Assembly: GCF_016757215.1 (NCBI RefSeq)
Contig: NZ_JAESIY010000004.1
Coordinates: 248,001-312,000, forward strand
Source of the DNA: Fulvivirga sediminis
GTDB taxonomy: Bacteria > Bacteroidota > Bacteroidia > Cytophagales > Cyclobacteriaceae
Direction: 5' to 3'
Length of the DNA stretch: 64,000 nucleotides
Shown: one piece after another, positions 47,560 through 56,464 of the stretch
Numbering within the stretch: the stretch's first letter is position 1
Layout of the letters: each line of letters starts with the position of its first letter
Translations under genes and position numbers: made by a program
Notes under the pieces: model-generated
Told to the model about the DNA's origin: nothing
The model's database searches: none
The model's input: the letters and a program-made list of their open reading frames with translations, nothing else

Positions 47560-48557
47560 AGTTGATCTGCCAAAGTTCTAATATCCATATTGTTTACAAT
47601 ATCGTCATCCAGATGATAGAAAATAACTCCTTTTATTTTGAGTTGACTCTCCTTAATCTTATGGTAAGCACGTAATATCTCCTCTGTACTCACCTCTTCT
47701 AATTTCACTTTGTAACCAGGAGTAAGGTAAAAGCTGTGAAACAGAGTATCTTTCTTTACTTCATACAAATTATCATCAATCTGTTCAAAATAAGCGGATC
47801 CTGAATGAAAAGCATCTTTATCTACATGGTTTATTAATCTGATATTATTAGCCTTGCTTTTAACTACCATCTGTGAAAAAACAGGTAGTGCTAGTTGCAA
47901 TTCCATAGGGTAATTGGTTGCTGAATTTATATAATTAGCCACTGTTTTAGATTCTAAAATGGAATTTTTACTATCATCATCCAGCTTGCCCATATTGTAC
48001 AACATCAGCACACCTTCATCAACCGGAGGCACACCTGTTTTGTTTGGATACTTTATCTGGTGTAAACGTATAGTAGCACTTAAACGGTAGTATTTTTTAA
48101 GCTGAGTGAGCAACTCAAAGTACTTATATCTAGTCGATGGCGTCCAGTCACAATCTATTTGTATATGCTCCAAGCGTTTACCAAAATGATGGTTACTTAT
48201 CTCGTCAGTGAGTTTATGAATACGATCGGCCAGGGTTGATACATCAGACTTTTTAATGGCTTCATTGGTTATAAAAACCACAGGTATAATGTCATATCTC
48301 AGATAAGCACTGTCTACCTGCCGCAGTACGTACACCGGATACAGTCCATCATCCTGCCCAAATTGCTCTGCCACATCATCCACATCGAAATAATGAAGAA
48401 ATATGCGATTGGCATTAACCTCATTAAGTGTTTTTTTTATAGAATTAGTGTACTCTGCCTTGGCCTTCCAATGATAAAAGGCCACCTTCGGCTTATTAGG
48501 CTGATTGCAAGAAAGCAATAAGCATACACACAATACTACTAATAATATCCTCCTCAT
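47556..48557 (-). CDS. Lipoprotein with glycoside-hydrolase-like (TIM-barrel) fold, unknown function
   Basis: A 333-residue lipoprotein with lipobox LLLSC (about Cys17). The sequence alternates strands and helices: PKVAFYHWKAKAEY, ANRIFLHYFDVDD, YDIIPVVFITNEAI, LEHIQIDCDWTPSTRYKYF, YRLSATIRLHQIKYP, DEGVLMLYNMGKL, MELQLALPVFS and IKGVIFYHLDDD. This is the layout of a TIM barrel, and the QIDCDWTP strand recalls DUF3142-type putative glycosidases, but the assignment is by eye. It is translationally coupled to the 771-residue secreted gene. Confidence 0.78.
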   Translation of the reverse strand: MRRILLVVLCVCLLLSCNQPNKPKVAFYHWKAKAEYTNSIKKTLNEVNANRIFLHYFDVDDVAEQFGQDDGLYPVYVLRQVDSAYLRYDIIPVVFITNEAIKKSDVSTLADRIHKLTDEISNHHFGKRLEHIQIDCDWTPSTRYKYFELLTQLKKYYRLSATIRLHQIKYPNKTGVPPVDEGVLMLYNMGKLDDDSKNSILESKTVANYINSATNYPMELQLALPVFSQMVVKSKANNIRLINHVDKDAFHSGSAYFEQIDDNLYEVKKDTLFHSFYLTPGYKVKLEEVSTEEILRAYHKIKESQLKIKGVIFYHLDDDIVNNMDIRTLADQL

Positions 48558-48691
48558 TGGCTCTATCTGATTTTAAAAGGCATAATTACCAATTAATTGA
48601 GAGCTAAGAAATGATACTCAGAAAAATATATATTCAGTTAATTTTAACTATATTTACCTCGTGCACGATTTAAAACTTAAATGAGAGCCCA

Positions 48692-49171
48692 ATGGAATTT
48701 TACGATCTAAAAGCTGAAACACCTCAAGGTAAGGAAATACCTATGTCTGATTTTAGAGACAAGGCCGTTCTCGTGGTAAACACAGCTACTCAATGCGGTC
48801 TTACCCCACAGTTTGAAGGCTTAGAAAAGCTTCATCAAACCTATGGCAAAAAGGGACTCGTGGTTCTGGGCTTTCCTTGCAATCAGTTTTTAAGTCAGGA
48901 GCCATTAGGCAATGATGAAATGGAAGAAGCCTGCAAGATCAATCACGGAGTTACTTTTCAGCTCACTAAAAAAGTAGACGTGAATGGCTCTAATACACAC
49001 CCAGTTTTCAAATACCTAAAAGATACTCTTGGGGGTACATTAGGTAAAAAAATCAAATGGAATTTCACCAAGTTTCTTATTACTCCTGAAGGAAAACCAT
49101 TTAAACGCTATGCTCCAACCACTAAGCCTGAAAAAATCGAAGATGACATTAAGCAAGTACTAAAGGCTTAA
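48692..49171 (+). CDS. Glutathione peroxidase family (thiol peroxidase)
   Basis: A 159-residue thioredoxin-fold peroxidase that reduces hydrogen or lipid peroxides. The peroxidatic residue is Cys35 in NTATQCGLTPQFEGL (cysteine, not selenocysteine). The glutamine and tryptophan of the active site are in GFPCNQFLSQEP and KWNFTKFLI. Bacterial cysteine forms of this family usually use thioredoxin. It has no signal peptide. It is divergent from the 333/771 pair and stands alone; a hairpin lies 32 bases after the stop. Confidence 0.95.
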   Translation: MEFYDLKAETPQGKEIPMSDFRDKAVLVVNTATQCGLTPQFEGLEKLHQTYGKKGLVVLGFPCNQFLSQEPLGNDEMEEACKINHGVTFQLTKKVDVNGSNTHPVFKYLKDTLGGTLGKKIKWNFTKFLITPEGKPFKRYAPTTKPEKIEDDIKQVLKA

Positions 49172-49542
49172 GCCCAAGTACACTCCTATCTTACTGATCC
49201 TTAAGAGCATAATAATGTAGCAAGGCCAAATTATGCTCTAGCGTATATAAACATAACCAGATTATGTATGTATAACCGTCCCTACACATCCATTCTTTCG
49301 CTAACGAAGTGATTTTATTTCAAAAAGTCCAAAAAGCAGCAATCTAAAAACCAAAAAATAAATATTTCAAGATTTTCAGCTCTTTATTTTCATAGCAAAC
49401 GATTTTTATTTTATGTTTTTTTAATAATTTCAATAATTAAATCCGTAAACTATTCTATGTAAGATAGTCCAGAAGTATGTTTTGTACTTATCAAAGATTT
49501 TTACGAAGCTTTGCCTAAATTTTCAACCTAAATTCAAATACA
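49172..49542. other. 371-base non-coding stretch
   Basis: Contains the hairpin at 49204-49239 near its left end and then A/T-rich sequence up to the pectate-lyase-like gene. TATGTTTTG (49476-49484) resembles a -7 element but has no good -33 partner. I see no open frame worth calling. Confidence 0.55.
49204..49239. terminator. Hairpin after the glutathione peroxidase gene
   Basis: A perfect 10-bp inverted repeat (AGAGCATAAT and its complement) with a 16-nt loop. It lacks a T-run, so termination is likely but not certain. Confidence 0.45.
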
Positions 49543-50475
49543 ATGAAAAGACTACAGTATTACTTTTCACTATGCCTTATGGCATTGGTTATGGTATCAT
49601 GTAATCATGATGAAGTAACACCAGAAAACGACAACCAGGAAGCTCTTTCTGCTCCTGATAATTTAGAAGCGATAAATAAGAAAAACTTAGCCATTCTATC
49701 AGATGCCTCTCAATCGGCTTCTGTTTACGTAAGCGATGAATCTTCTTTAAGGAATGCTATTAAAAATGCACGCCCTGGAGATATTATTCATGTAAATGGT
49801 ACTATCAGACTCACTAAAACCTTAGAGTTAGCGAATAGCGGTACCTCCAGTAACAAAATCAACTTTACTGGCGGAGTACTTGATTGCTCTCAGATACCCT
49901 CAGGCTGGGGTGTAAAGGTTAATGGTAGCTACTGGAACATCAGCTACATGACTATAAAGAATTCACCTGACTGTGGATTAGTATTCCAACATGGTGGCTA
50001 CAATTGGGTGTATGAAGTGACAACTCATGGAAACAGAGACTCTGGACTTCAGATTTACAATGGATCTCATCATAACAGTATCAACTATTGCACTTCTTAT
50101 GACAACTACGATGTGGGCAATGGAGGTGAAAATGCTGATGGATTTGCATGTAAACTTTCTGCTGGCCCTGGCAACAAGTTTGACCACTGCTGGGCAGAAA
50201 ACAACTCTGATGACGGATGGGACCTATACGGCCAACCTTATTCTGTAACCATCACCAATTGTACTGCCAAAAATAACGGCTACGGCTCTAACGGAGACGG
50301 CAATGGTTTTAAATTAGGTAGTGCCGGACAAAATGTACCACATACTGTTACCTATTGTACTTCTGGCAATAACTTGGCCGCAGGATATGACGGCAATGGT
50401 AATACAGGCCACATTACCACCACTGGCAGCGGAGGTTATGGAAATGGAAAAGGCCTTTGGGTAAGAATTTATTAA
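49543..50475 (+). CDS. PL9-type pectate lyase-like lipoprotein
   Basis: A surface or periplasmic lipoprotein of 310 residues with lipobox MVSC (about Cys20) and a right-handed parallel beta-helix. It matches family PL9: Asp199 in GENADGFACK, Asp223, Asp224 and Asp227 in DDGWDLYG, and Lys257 in NGFKLG. The spacing of the four aspartates equals that of the calcium site I recall for Pel9A (209, 233, 234, 237), and Lys257 would be the catalytic base. It is shorter than usual PL9 enzymes at the C-terminus. It would cleave polygalacturonate or a related uronic polymer. No SusCD or CAZyme partner is adjacent. Confidence 0.87.
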   Translation: MKRLQYYFSLCLMALVMVSCNHDEVTPENDNQEALSAPDNLEAINKKNLAILSDASQSASVYVSDESSLRNAIKNARPGDIIHVNGTIRLTKTLELANSGTSSNKINFTGGVLDCSQIPSGWGVKVNGSYWNISYMTIKNSPDCGLVFQHGGYNWVYEVTTHGNRDSGLQIYNGSHHNSINYCTSYDNYDVGNGGENADGFACKLSAGPGNKFDHCWAENNSDDGWDLYGQPYSVTITNCTAKNNGYGSNGDGNGFKLGSAGQNVPHTVTYCTSGNNLAAGYDGNGNTGHITTTGSGGYGNGKGLWVRIY

Positions 50476-50495
50476 TTACTCAAAGTTATAAAATA

Positions 50496-50525
50496 GAAGA
50501 GGGCTACTTAATAGTAGCCCTCTTC
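50496..50525. terminator. Bidirectional terminator between the pectate lyase and cyclase genes
   Basis: A 13-bp perfect stem (GAAGAGGGCTACT and its complement) with a TAAT loop between convergent genes, with a T-rich tract on the plus-strand side. Confidence 0.85.
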
Positions 50526-50539
50526 CATTTATTTTAAGT

Positions 50540-51613
50540 TTATTTCTGCTTTATAGTAAATATTTTCACTTCATTTGACTTTCCTTTTAATGAAGTTTCA
50601 GCTACAAAACAAACATCATAGGCTTCATTATCTCTAAAAGCATTAGCCACTTCTTCTGTAACTAGCAGTGGACAATTATAATAATTACAAAGATCTTGCA
50701 CTCTGGACGCCGTATTAATTACATCACCATGATAAGCCACCTCTGACTTAAGCTCTCCCACTTCTGCCACCGTAATCATACCCATATGAAGTGACGCCTT
50801 AAAAACGGGACAAAGGCCGTATTTCTTCGTGTACACTTTATGCTTCCTTTCCAGCAATTTCTGAAAACTAAAGAAGACTTTAAGGCAATTCGCTGAAGAC
50901 AGACCATGCTTACTCTTCCAGGTTAGCACTGCTTCATCTCCCACAAACTGATAAATAGAGGCATTATACTCCATCACAATTTCAGAAAGATCTCGAAAGC
51001 TATCTTGTAACAAACTGCTAAATTTCAAATGTCCCAGCTGCTCTGCAATGGATGAGGAAGACTGTAAATCTAAGAACATAAAGATCCTATCTTCTTCCCT
51101 CGGATGCCTGTACTTGCCTGTCATCATATTGTATATCATGCCTGGCCCCACCCTTTTATCAAATTGTAAGATAAAATCCATAATAAGAGAAGCTGAACTA
51201 ATGAAGAGGCATAAAGAGAAAAAGCTCCAAGACCATAAGAAATTAGCTATAGCGGCAATATTCTCTGCGCTAGCATTTAAATAAAAAACCAGCAGTATGG
51301 TGACCATAGCTAGTATAACCAGCAAAATAAGTATTGCAAAACGATAAATACTGTTTACCAAAAAAGATTTACTAATGAATAGCTTAGGGTAAACGAAAGA
51401 TTCAAGTGAGCCCAGGGTTGTGCCTATTATTAACCCTAATACGGCTGCTTGAGCCAGCATATTATCAAAGCCAATAATATAAGTAAGCTCGCTCTGCTCT
51501 GGAAAACGGCCAATGTGCAGATACCGCACCACTACATACAAATCTGCCACACAGATCCAGTAGATGATAATAACCAGTAGCCTTTGCAATTTATATCTAA
51601 TGATAGCTCCCAC
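50540..51613 (-). CDS. Membrane class III adenylate/guanylate cyclase
   Basis: A 357-residue protein with four N-terminal membrane helices (about 10-32, 51-70, 91-112 and 124-146) and a class III cyclase catalytic domain (about 175-357). The two metal aspartates are Asp182 (FLDLQSS) and Asp226 (VGDEAVLTW); the transition-state asparagine and arginine are in GDVINTASRVQDL. It would make cAMP (or cGMP) inside the cell; no HAMP or sensor domain is present beyond the membrane bundle. The upstream 540 bases are non-coding. TAGGTTTG at 51660-51667 may be its -7 element. Confidence 0.93.
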   Translation of the reverse strand: MGAIIRYKLQRLLVIIIYWICVADLYVVVRYLHIGRFPEQSELTYIIGFDNMLAQAAVLGLIIGTTLGSLESFVYPKLFISKSFLVNSIYRFAILILLVILAMVTILLVFYLNASAENIAAIANFLWSWSFFSLCLFISSASLIMDFILQFDKRVGPGMIYNMMTGKYRHPREEDRIFMFLDLQSSSSIAEQLGHLKFSSLLQDSFRDLSEIVMEYNASIYQFVGDEAVLTWKSKHGLSSANCLKVFFSFQKLLERKHKVYTKKYGLCPVFKASLHMGMITVAEVGELKSEVAYHGDVINTASRVQDLCNYYNCPLLVTEEVANAFRDNEAYDVCFVAETSLKGKSNEVKIFTIKQK

Positions 51614-52151
51614 TCTTCAATTTTTCTTTTTTGATTTGAAACGCTTATCTCAGCCGGCACAAACCTACACATTCAAAGTTTAGCAAATCCCTTTCTCAAA
51701 GAAGTTATAGATTTTAAAGCACATAAATAATGAGCTAACACAGTATTCTATGTTTCTATGCCAACGAAATAACCCATCTAATTCTAATTATCACGATAAA
51801 TATTATTCCACCTCACGGCTAGTATCAGCTTCACCTCACAGGCATTATTAACCGAATGTTACCAGATTTTCATTTTGAATTTGGTCTAATTCCCCAATAA
51901 ATATTGGGCGATTCATAGCATCTCATTTTTAGCGAACTGGACTTTTCTCCTAAGTCAATATTCTATTTTTCTGACTATAATTTTCATGAAAAATAATATT
52001 TAAAACAATGATAACAACACCGCATTTAGGAGGCATCCCATTCATAAATACATAATAATTAGATGAATATTGAATAAACACCTAATCCGAAAATACTTCT
52101 CACATTTGCATCGAAATAAAATTTCAAACAACAACAGAAACTCAAAAAACA
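51614..52151. other. 538-base divergent non-coding region
   Basis: Lies between the minus-strand cyclase and the plus-strand 190-residue secreted gene, so it holds both promoters. TAGGTTTG on the minus strand (51660-51667) matches the -7 consensus for the cyclase, but the nearest TTG is 16 bases away. A short inverted repeat CCCAATA/TATTGGG lies at 51893-51908. No gene is evident. Confidence 0.55.
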
Positions 52152-52724
52152 ATGATAAAAGCAATGAAATTAATAGCTGCTCTCCTAATAGTTTCGAGTA
52201 CAGCTTTTGCAGGTAGAGAATTAGATAAATCTATGGTGAAGATTTTCTTTTCTCCCGATAAAAACGTTTATACGCTGGCCTATAAAGGCTCAGATTCCAA
52301 AAAGGTATACATAGAAATTATTTCCCCTGAAGGAAAAACGATATTCTCAGAATATATAAAAGCAGAAGGGGCATTTAACAGACCTTATAACCTAAAGGAG
52401 TTGCCTGCTGGGGATTATATCATAAAAGTAAAAGACCGTTCTGGGGTTACTACAAATACCATCCATCACGGCACTAACAACGTTAATAAAACGAAGAATT
52501 TCATAAACTTAAAAGCCAAAGACCTAAAGTATCAGCTTACTATAGTTTCTCCTGAAAAAACGGCAAAAGTACGTATCTTAAAAAACGGACAGCAAATTTA
52601 CTCTGCCTTAAAAGAGACCACAAATGGGTACAGCGAAATATTCAATTTGGAGAAGTTGGACCCCACTCAGCAGTATGAATTACAAGTAATAATAAATGAT
52701 GAAGTGAAATCTTTTTCCCTATAA
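52152..52724 (+). CDS. Small secreted beta-sandwich protein, 190 residues
   Basis: A secreted protein with a signal peptide ending TAFA (about residue 18). The mature part is beta-rich and reads like two Ig-like halves: VKIFFSPDKNVYTLAYKGSDS to LPAGDYIIKVKDRSG, then YQLTIVSPEKTAKVRILKNGQQIY to QYELQVIINDEVKS. The final strand resembles the C-terminal sorting-type beta domains of Bacteroidetes, but no clear sorting motif is visible. I do not recognise a family. A strong terminator follows and the next gene is 228 bases on. Confidence 0.75.
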   Translation: MIKAMKLIAALLIVSSTAFAGRELDKSMVKIFFSPDKNVYTLAYKGSDSKKVYIEIISPEGKTIFSEYIKAEGAFNRPYNLKELPAGDYIIKVKDRSGVTTNTIHHGTNNVNKTKNFINLKAKDLKYQLTIVSPEKTAKVRILKNGQQIYSALKETTNGYSEIFNLEKLDPTQQYELQVIINDEVKSFSL

Positions 52725-52746
52725 TATATTTTAGTTTCCTCGATTT

Positions 52747-52779
52747 AAAGCTCAGGCTCCCATAGGCCTGAGCTTTTTT
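52747..52779 (+). terminator. Terminator after the 190-residue secreted gene
   Basis: An 11-bp perfect stem (AAAGCTCAGGC and its complement), an 8-nt loop and a T-run on the plus strand. Confidence 0.88.
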
Positions 52780-52952
52780 GTACTTAGTATGAAATACTCT
52801 TTGTGAGCTAGTTTTTGTATTTGGCAGCATCCATGAAAGAGACTTGCTTCCAACAAAGGATTGGATTGGTTTTATTTAATTATTTAATTGAATAGTTAAA
52901 TATTTTAGGTAACTTCTATAGATATAAAAGTTCAACCAGACCACTACCTACC

Positions 52953-54317
52953 ATGAAAAAAAAGTCATTCCTCAAGTACCTGATGCTTATGTGCGTAGGA
53001 GTTTACACCTTATGGATCTACTCCTGTAACCCAAAGAAGGGTGATAATGAAAGTGCTGATAAAGACAGTACCGAAAGCTTGACTTCACAAACTTCTGTAG
53101 CCAACGTCTCTTTTCCTCACGCTAAAGATTCAAGTTGTTTTGCGCCTGAAGAATGGTTTACCGGCCCAGTGCCAGAACCAGATCCCAGCGCCTTTCCAAC
53201 GGATCCGTCTAACTGCGATTTTCATATTATCTCTTGGCAGTACTTCCTCTGGCTCACTGAAAAGGTCAACGGAAAGCTTCGCTTTGAGACTATGTTTAGC
53301 GATAAGTCCATTACCCCAGAAACTAAGGATGACACTAACCAGGAGTTAGACATTGTAGAACAGGCCTTATCTAAAGGAATGCTAGTAGATTTAAGTGGTA
53401 GAGCGGTTTATAGCAATATTATCATCAATGATATTTACAGAGACTGGATTATTGATAATCATCTTTATAATGCTGATAGCCTGGCTAACTTTGATCCTAA
53501 AGCTAATTTCCCGGTCGGCTCTTTATCATTAAAAACTACATGGAAGATCATACAACCCGGCGATGACACCACGAACTTATATACTACCAGAGCAAAGATA
53601 CAGCTGCTCACTATGGTAGATGGCCAACCCCGAATACCTGAAAATCCTAAAACGGATAGTGTAGATGTAGCACTCATAGGTCTCCATATAGCTGTGGTGG
53701 TAGAAGGGCACCCTGAATTTATTTGGGCCACTTTTGAATTTGATAATAATGCCCCAGACTTCAAAACCCATCAAACAATGGACAGCCCTGTATCTGACAA
53801 AGACTGGCTATTATACACTTCCAAAACGCTAGCAAAAAACACGAATGTTAACAATGCGCAAATCTTAAAATTTAAAGATGAAAGTAAGCAAATATTAACC
53901 CCTGTAACCCAAGTGGCTCGTCAATATGCAAATGGAGGTGGCAGCGACAAGAACCAATACAATATTGTGCAATTAAATGAAAATATAAAAGGTCAGCTAA
54001 AAGGCACTGAACACTCCATATGGAGCAATTATTTCGAAGTGGGAGCCATTTGGTTCAATACAGAAATAGGACAACTTGCACCAGACTGGTCTCCCAATGT
54101 GGACAGCGCTATGGTAACAGGGTCTTTAAGACTATCTAATTCTACTATTGAAACTTTTACCCAAAAGGTAATAAGCCTAAATGAATGCTTTAGTTGCCAT
54201 AATACCATGACCTTCTTTGCAGAAGATGGCCAAATACTAGCCGGTAAGAATTTGAGTACCAGCCATATTCTCCTCAAGCGATTCCAAGGTGGCGGTCAGG
54301 TTAAACGTGGTAAATAA
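52953..54317 (+). CDS. Mono-haem c-type cytochrome lipoprotein of the quinoprotein operon
   Basis: An exported lipoprotein of 454 residues with a lipobox at about Cys25 (IYSCNPKKG). The single haem-binding motif is Cys412-Phe-Ser-Cys415-His416 (NECFSCHNTMTF) near the C-terminus. The rest is not a known cytochrome fold: it contains beta-rich sections (VGSLSLKTTWKIIQPGDDT, VALIGLHIAVVVEGHPEFIW). It lies 27 bases before the LodA-like gene and is almost certainly its electron acceptor or delivery partner by context. Known lodAB operons often lack such a gene. Confidence 0.82.
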   Translation: MKKKSFLKYLMLMCVGVYTLWIYSCNPKKGDNESADKDSTESLTSQTSVANVSFPHAKDSSCFAPEEWFTGPVPEPDPSAFPTDPSNCDFHIISWQYFLWLTEKVNGKLRFETMFSDKSITPETKDDTNQELDIVEQALSKGMLVDLSGRAVYSNIIINDIYRDWIIDNHLYNADSLANFDPKANFPVGSLSLKTTWKIIQPGDDTTNLYTTRAKIQLLTMVDGQPRIPENPKTDSVDVALIGLHIAVVVEGHPEFIWATFEFDNNAPDFKTHQTMDSPVSDKDWLLYTSKTLAKNTNVNNAQILKFKDESKQILTPVTQVARQYANGGGSDKNQYNIVQLNENIKGQLKGTEHSIWSNYFEVGAIWFNTEIGQLAPDWSPNVDSAMVTGSLRLSNSTIETFTQKVISLNECFSCHNTMTFFAEDGQILAGKNLSTSHILLKRFQGGGQVKRGK

Positions 54318-54344
54318 TTTCTCATTTGTAAACATCCAATCATC

Positions 54345-56459
54345 ATGTCACAAACCTCTTTAAGAATACACCCTGCTATTGGCATGGCCAGAGTAGGCAA
54401 CAGCACAGAATATTACCTCGGACCAGAAACTATGGCTGCCCGCCCACAAGAAGGATCCGACACTACTGGTGGTTTACCCATAAAACCCAACACTGAAAGC
54501 ACTACCATTACCAGCGCAGACCTAAGAGATGCGCAAGGACGGTTAAAACGCCAAGCAGCTCGATTTAAAATTTTTCAATATCCTAATTCTCCTTCGTCAT
54601 TGAGTTATCCTTCTTCTCCTGGGGAAGAAGTAAAAATCGGTTCTGTAGTAGACGGCAAAAAAGTAAGTAACATAATATGGACAGCACATCTGGCGAACAA
54701 AAAGGCCAACTGCTGGGAGATAGATGAAACTGCCAATAAAGGAATAGAGTTGTATAAAAACGGCAATACACCACCATTGAGAAACCTTCCTTTCGGCAAC
54801 AATGCAGCGGATATCAACAGACTACAAAAATTAATTATTGATGCAGGCCCCAGGGCGATAAATAGTGCCAATGGTTCATCTCCGATCAAATTTGACAACC
54901 ACACAATTGCCTCATACTTTGACACCTCTTCTAAAGAAATAAAAGCGGCTCCCAACTACCCTATTCAATTTCCCGCTTCCAATGGTTCGGAAAGCGATGG
55001 AAGCACGCCCATTAATTACTTAGGTGAGCTACTAACCGATTCATCGGGCAGACTCTTGGTTCTGGGAGGGCATGGCTTGGCCTGTGGCTTCAATAACGAG
55101 GGTTCTTTTGACGGGAATCAGCCTTTATGTGCGGATGTTGACAACGACAATTGGCTAGATGACACCTCTGACGGGCCAGTAACAGCGGTACTGATTTTTG
55201 AAGATGGATCGAAGCTACCTATTCCCGGTAGTGCCTGGGTAGTAGTTACTGACCCAGCCTATGCACCACAAACACTGAATGTGGTAACACTATGGGATGA
55301 TGTTTACAATACTTGGTTAGAGAAATTTGATCTACAGCCAGAGGTTTACAGCAACAAATCTTATAATCATGATTATCAACCAGACTTCAACGAAGATGTT
55401 TTTCCTGTATTGAATGCTGCTCATATGCAACGCTGGACCACCAATTTGCCTGATCAGGCTGTTAATGCCCATAAAAGCATGATGAACTTTACGAAAGAAC
55501 CTCCCAAGATGAATATCATGTCTTTCATTAGAAAAGTAGATGGGAGTCAAAACTCAAAAGGATCACCCCTGATGCCTTTATCTCTTGGTGATGCTAATCA
55601 ATCCTTCCTTACCCTCTCCCATCAGCAATACTTTTTTATGGAGCAATGGACCAAAGGTAAATGCGTAGGTGCCACTCCTTTGAAATTGGGTGCAGGTGAA
55701 CAATTGGATAAAACTGTGCTGGTTAATTGCCTGGGAGGAAGATTTAGCCCTGGCATCGATATGACCTTCATTGTACGAGACCCAAATCTATACAACAGTC
55801 GTTGGCATGATCCTAACATCGGCCCTTTTAGAATCAACACAGAGCCATTGGATTATGCTAAAGCAACCAAGGATAAGCCTTTTCTGGGGGTAGGATATAT
55901 ACCCCTAAGACCTGACCCCGTACAGCCTGGAGATATTTGTAAGTTTATGGCTATACCTTGGCATACTGATTATAATAGTTGTGCCACCCACACGCCTAAC
56001 CCGAATCCAGGAGGCAAGATTACAAATGAAAATGTTTATGGCGGTGAAGTAAATACTACATTATACTGGTCTTGGCCTGCACAGCGCCCTGTGGCCGTTT
56101 ATACTTTCAAGGACCTGTCTGTTAATGAGGGCAACTTAAAAAATACTATTCAGCGCTTTTCTGTGAGAGGAGAAGGAACAGCCGCCACTTCTCCCATGGA
56201 CAACCCGGACTGCCCTCCATCTAAAGATTTTGATACGGTCGCCATGAATGTAGGCCGCTATCAAAACAGAAAAAATATTCTTACCGGATGGATTAAAATT
56301 GGCACTGTAATACAAGGAACTGCTATAGATGACTATCCTGATAGTTATGATAAAGACTATTATTTGGAAGTACAAAGCGAGTTTGACAAAGACTATAGTA
56401 ACCTGGTAATACAATGGCCGAACAATGTTGACGATAAAGTAGAACCTCCTGAAAATTAA
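54345..56459 (+). CDS. lodA: LodA/GoxA-like cysteine tryptophylquinone oxidase
   Basis: A quinoprotein amino-acid oxidase homologue of 704 residues. The N-terminus RIHPAIGMARVGNSTEYYLGPE is diagnostic for the LodA family. The two residues that form the CTQ cofactor are present: Cys462 in NCLGGRFSPGID and Trp539 in IPWHTDYNSC. Known members oxidise lysine (epsilon amine) or glycine and release hydrogen peroxide; this one's substrate is unknown. It has no signal peptide, as for LodA, which is exported by an unexplained route. It is followed 5 bases later by the LodB-like flavoprotein needed for cofactor formation. Confidence 0.93.
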   Translation: MSQTSLRIHPAIGMARVGNSTEYYLGPETMAARPQEGSDTTGGLPIKPNTESTTITSADLRDAQGRLKRQAARFKIFQYPNSPSSLSYPSSPGEEVKIGSVVDGKKVSNIIWTAHLANKKANCWEIDETANKGIELYKNGNTPPLRNLPFGNNAADINRLQKLIIDAGPRAINSANGSSPIKFDNHTIASYFDTSSKEIKAAPNYPIQFPASNGSESDGSTPINYLGELLTDSSGRLLVLGGHGLACGFNNEGSFDGNQPLCADVDNDNWLDDTSDGPVTAVLIFEDGSKLPIPGSAWVVVTDPAYAPQTLNVVTLWDDVYNTWLEKFDLQPEVYSNKSYNHDYQPDFNEDVFPVLNAAHMQRWTTNLPDQAVNAHKSMMNFTKEPPKMNIMSFIRKVDGSQNSKGSPLMPLSLGDANQSFLTLSHQQYFFMEQWTKGKCVGATPLKLGAGEQLDKTVLVNCLGGRFSPGIDMTFIVRDPNLYNSRWHDPNIGPFRINTEPLDYAKATKDKPFLGVGYIPLRPDPVQPGDICKFMAIPWHTDYNSCATHTPNPNPGGKITNENVYGGEVNTTLYWSWPAQRPVAVYTFKDLSVNEGNLKNTIQRFSVRGEGTAATSPMDNPDCPPSKDFDTVAMNVGRYQNRKNILTGWIKIGTVIQGTAIDDYPDSYDKDYYLEVQSEFDKDYSNLVIQWPNNVDDKVEPPEN

Positions 56460-56464
56460 TTTTA

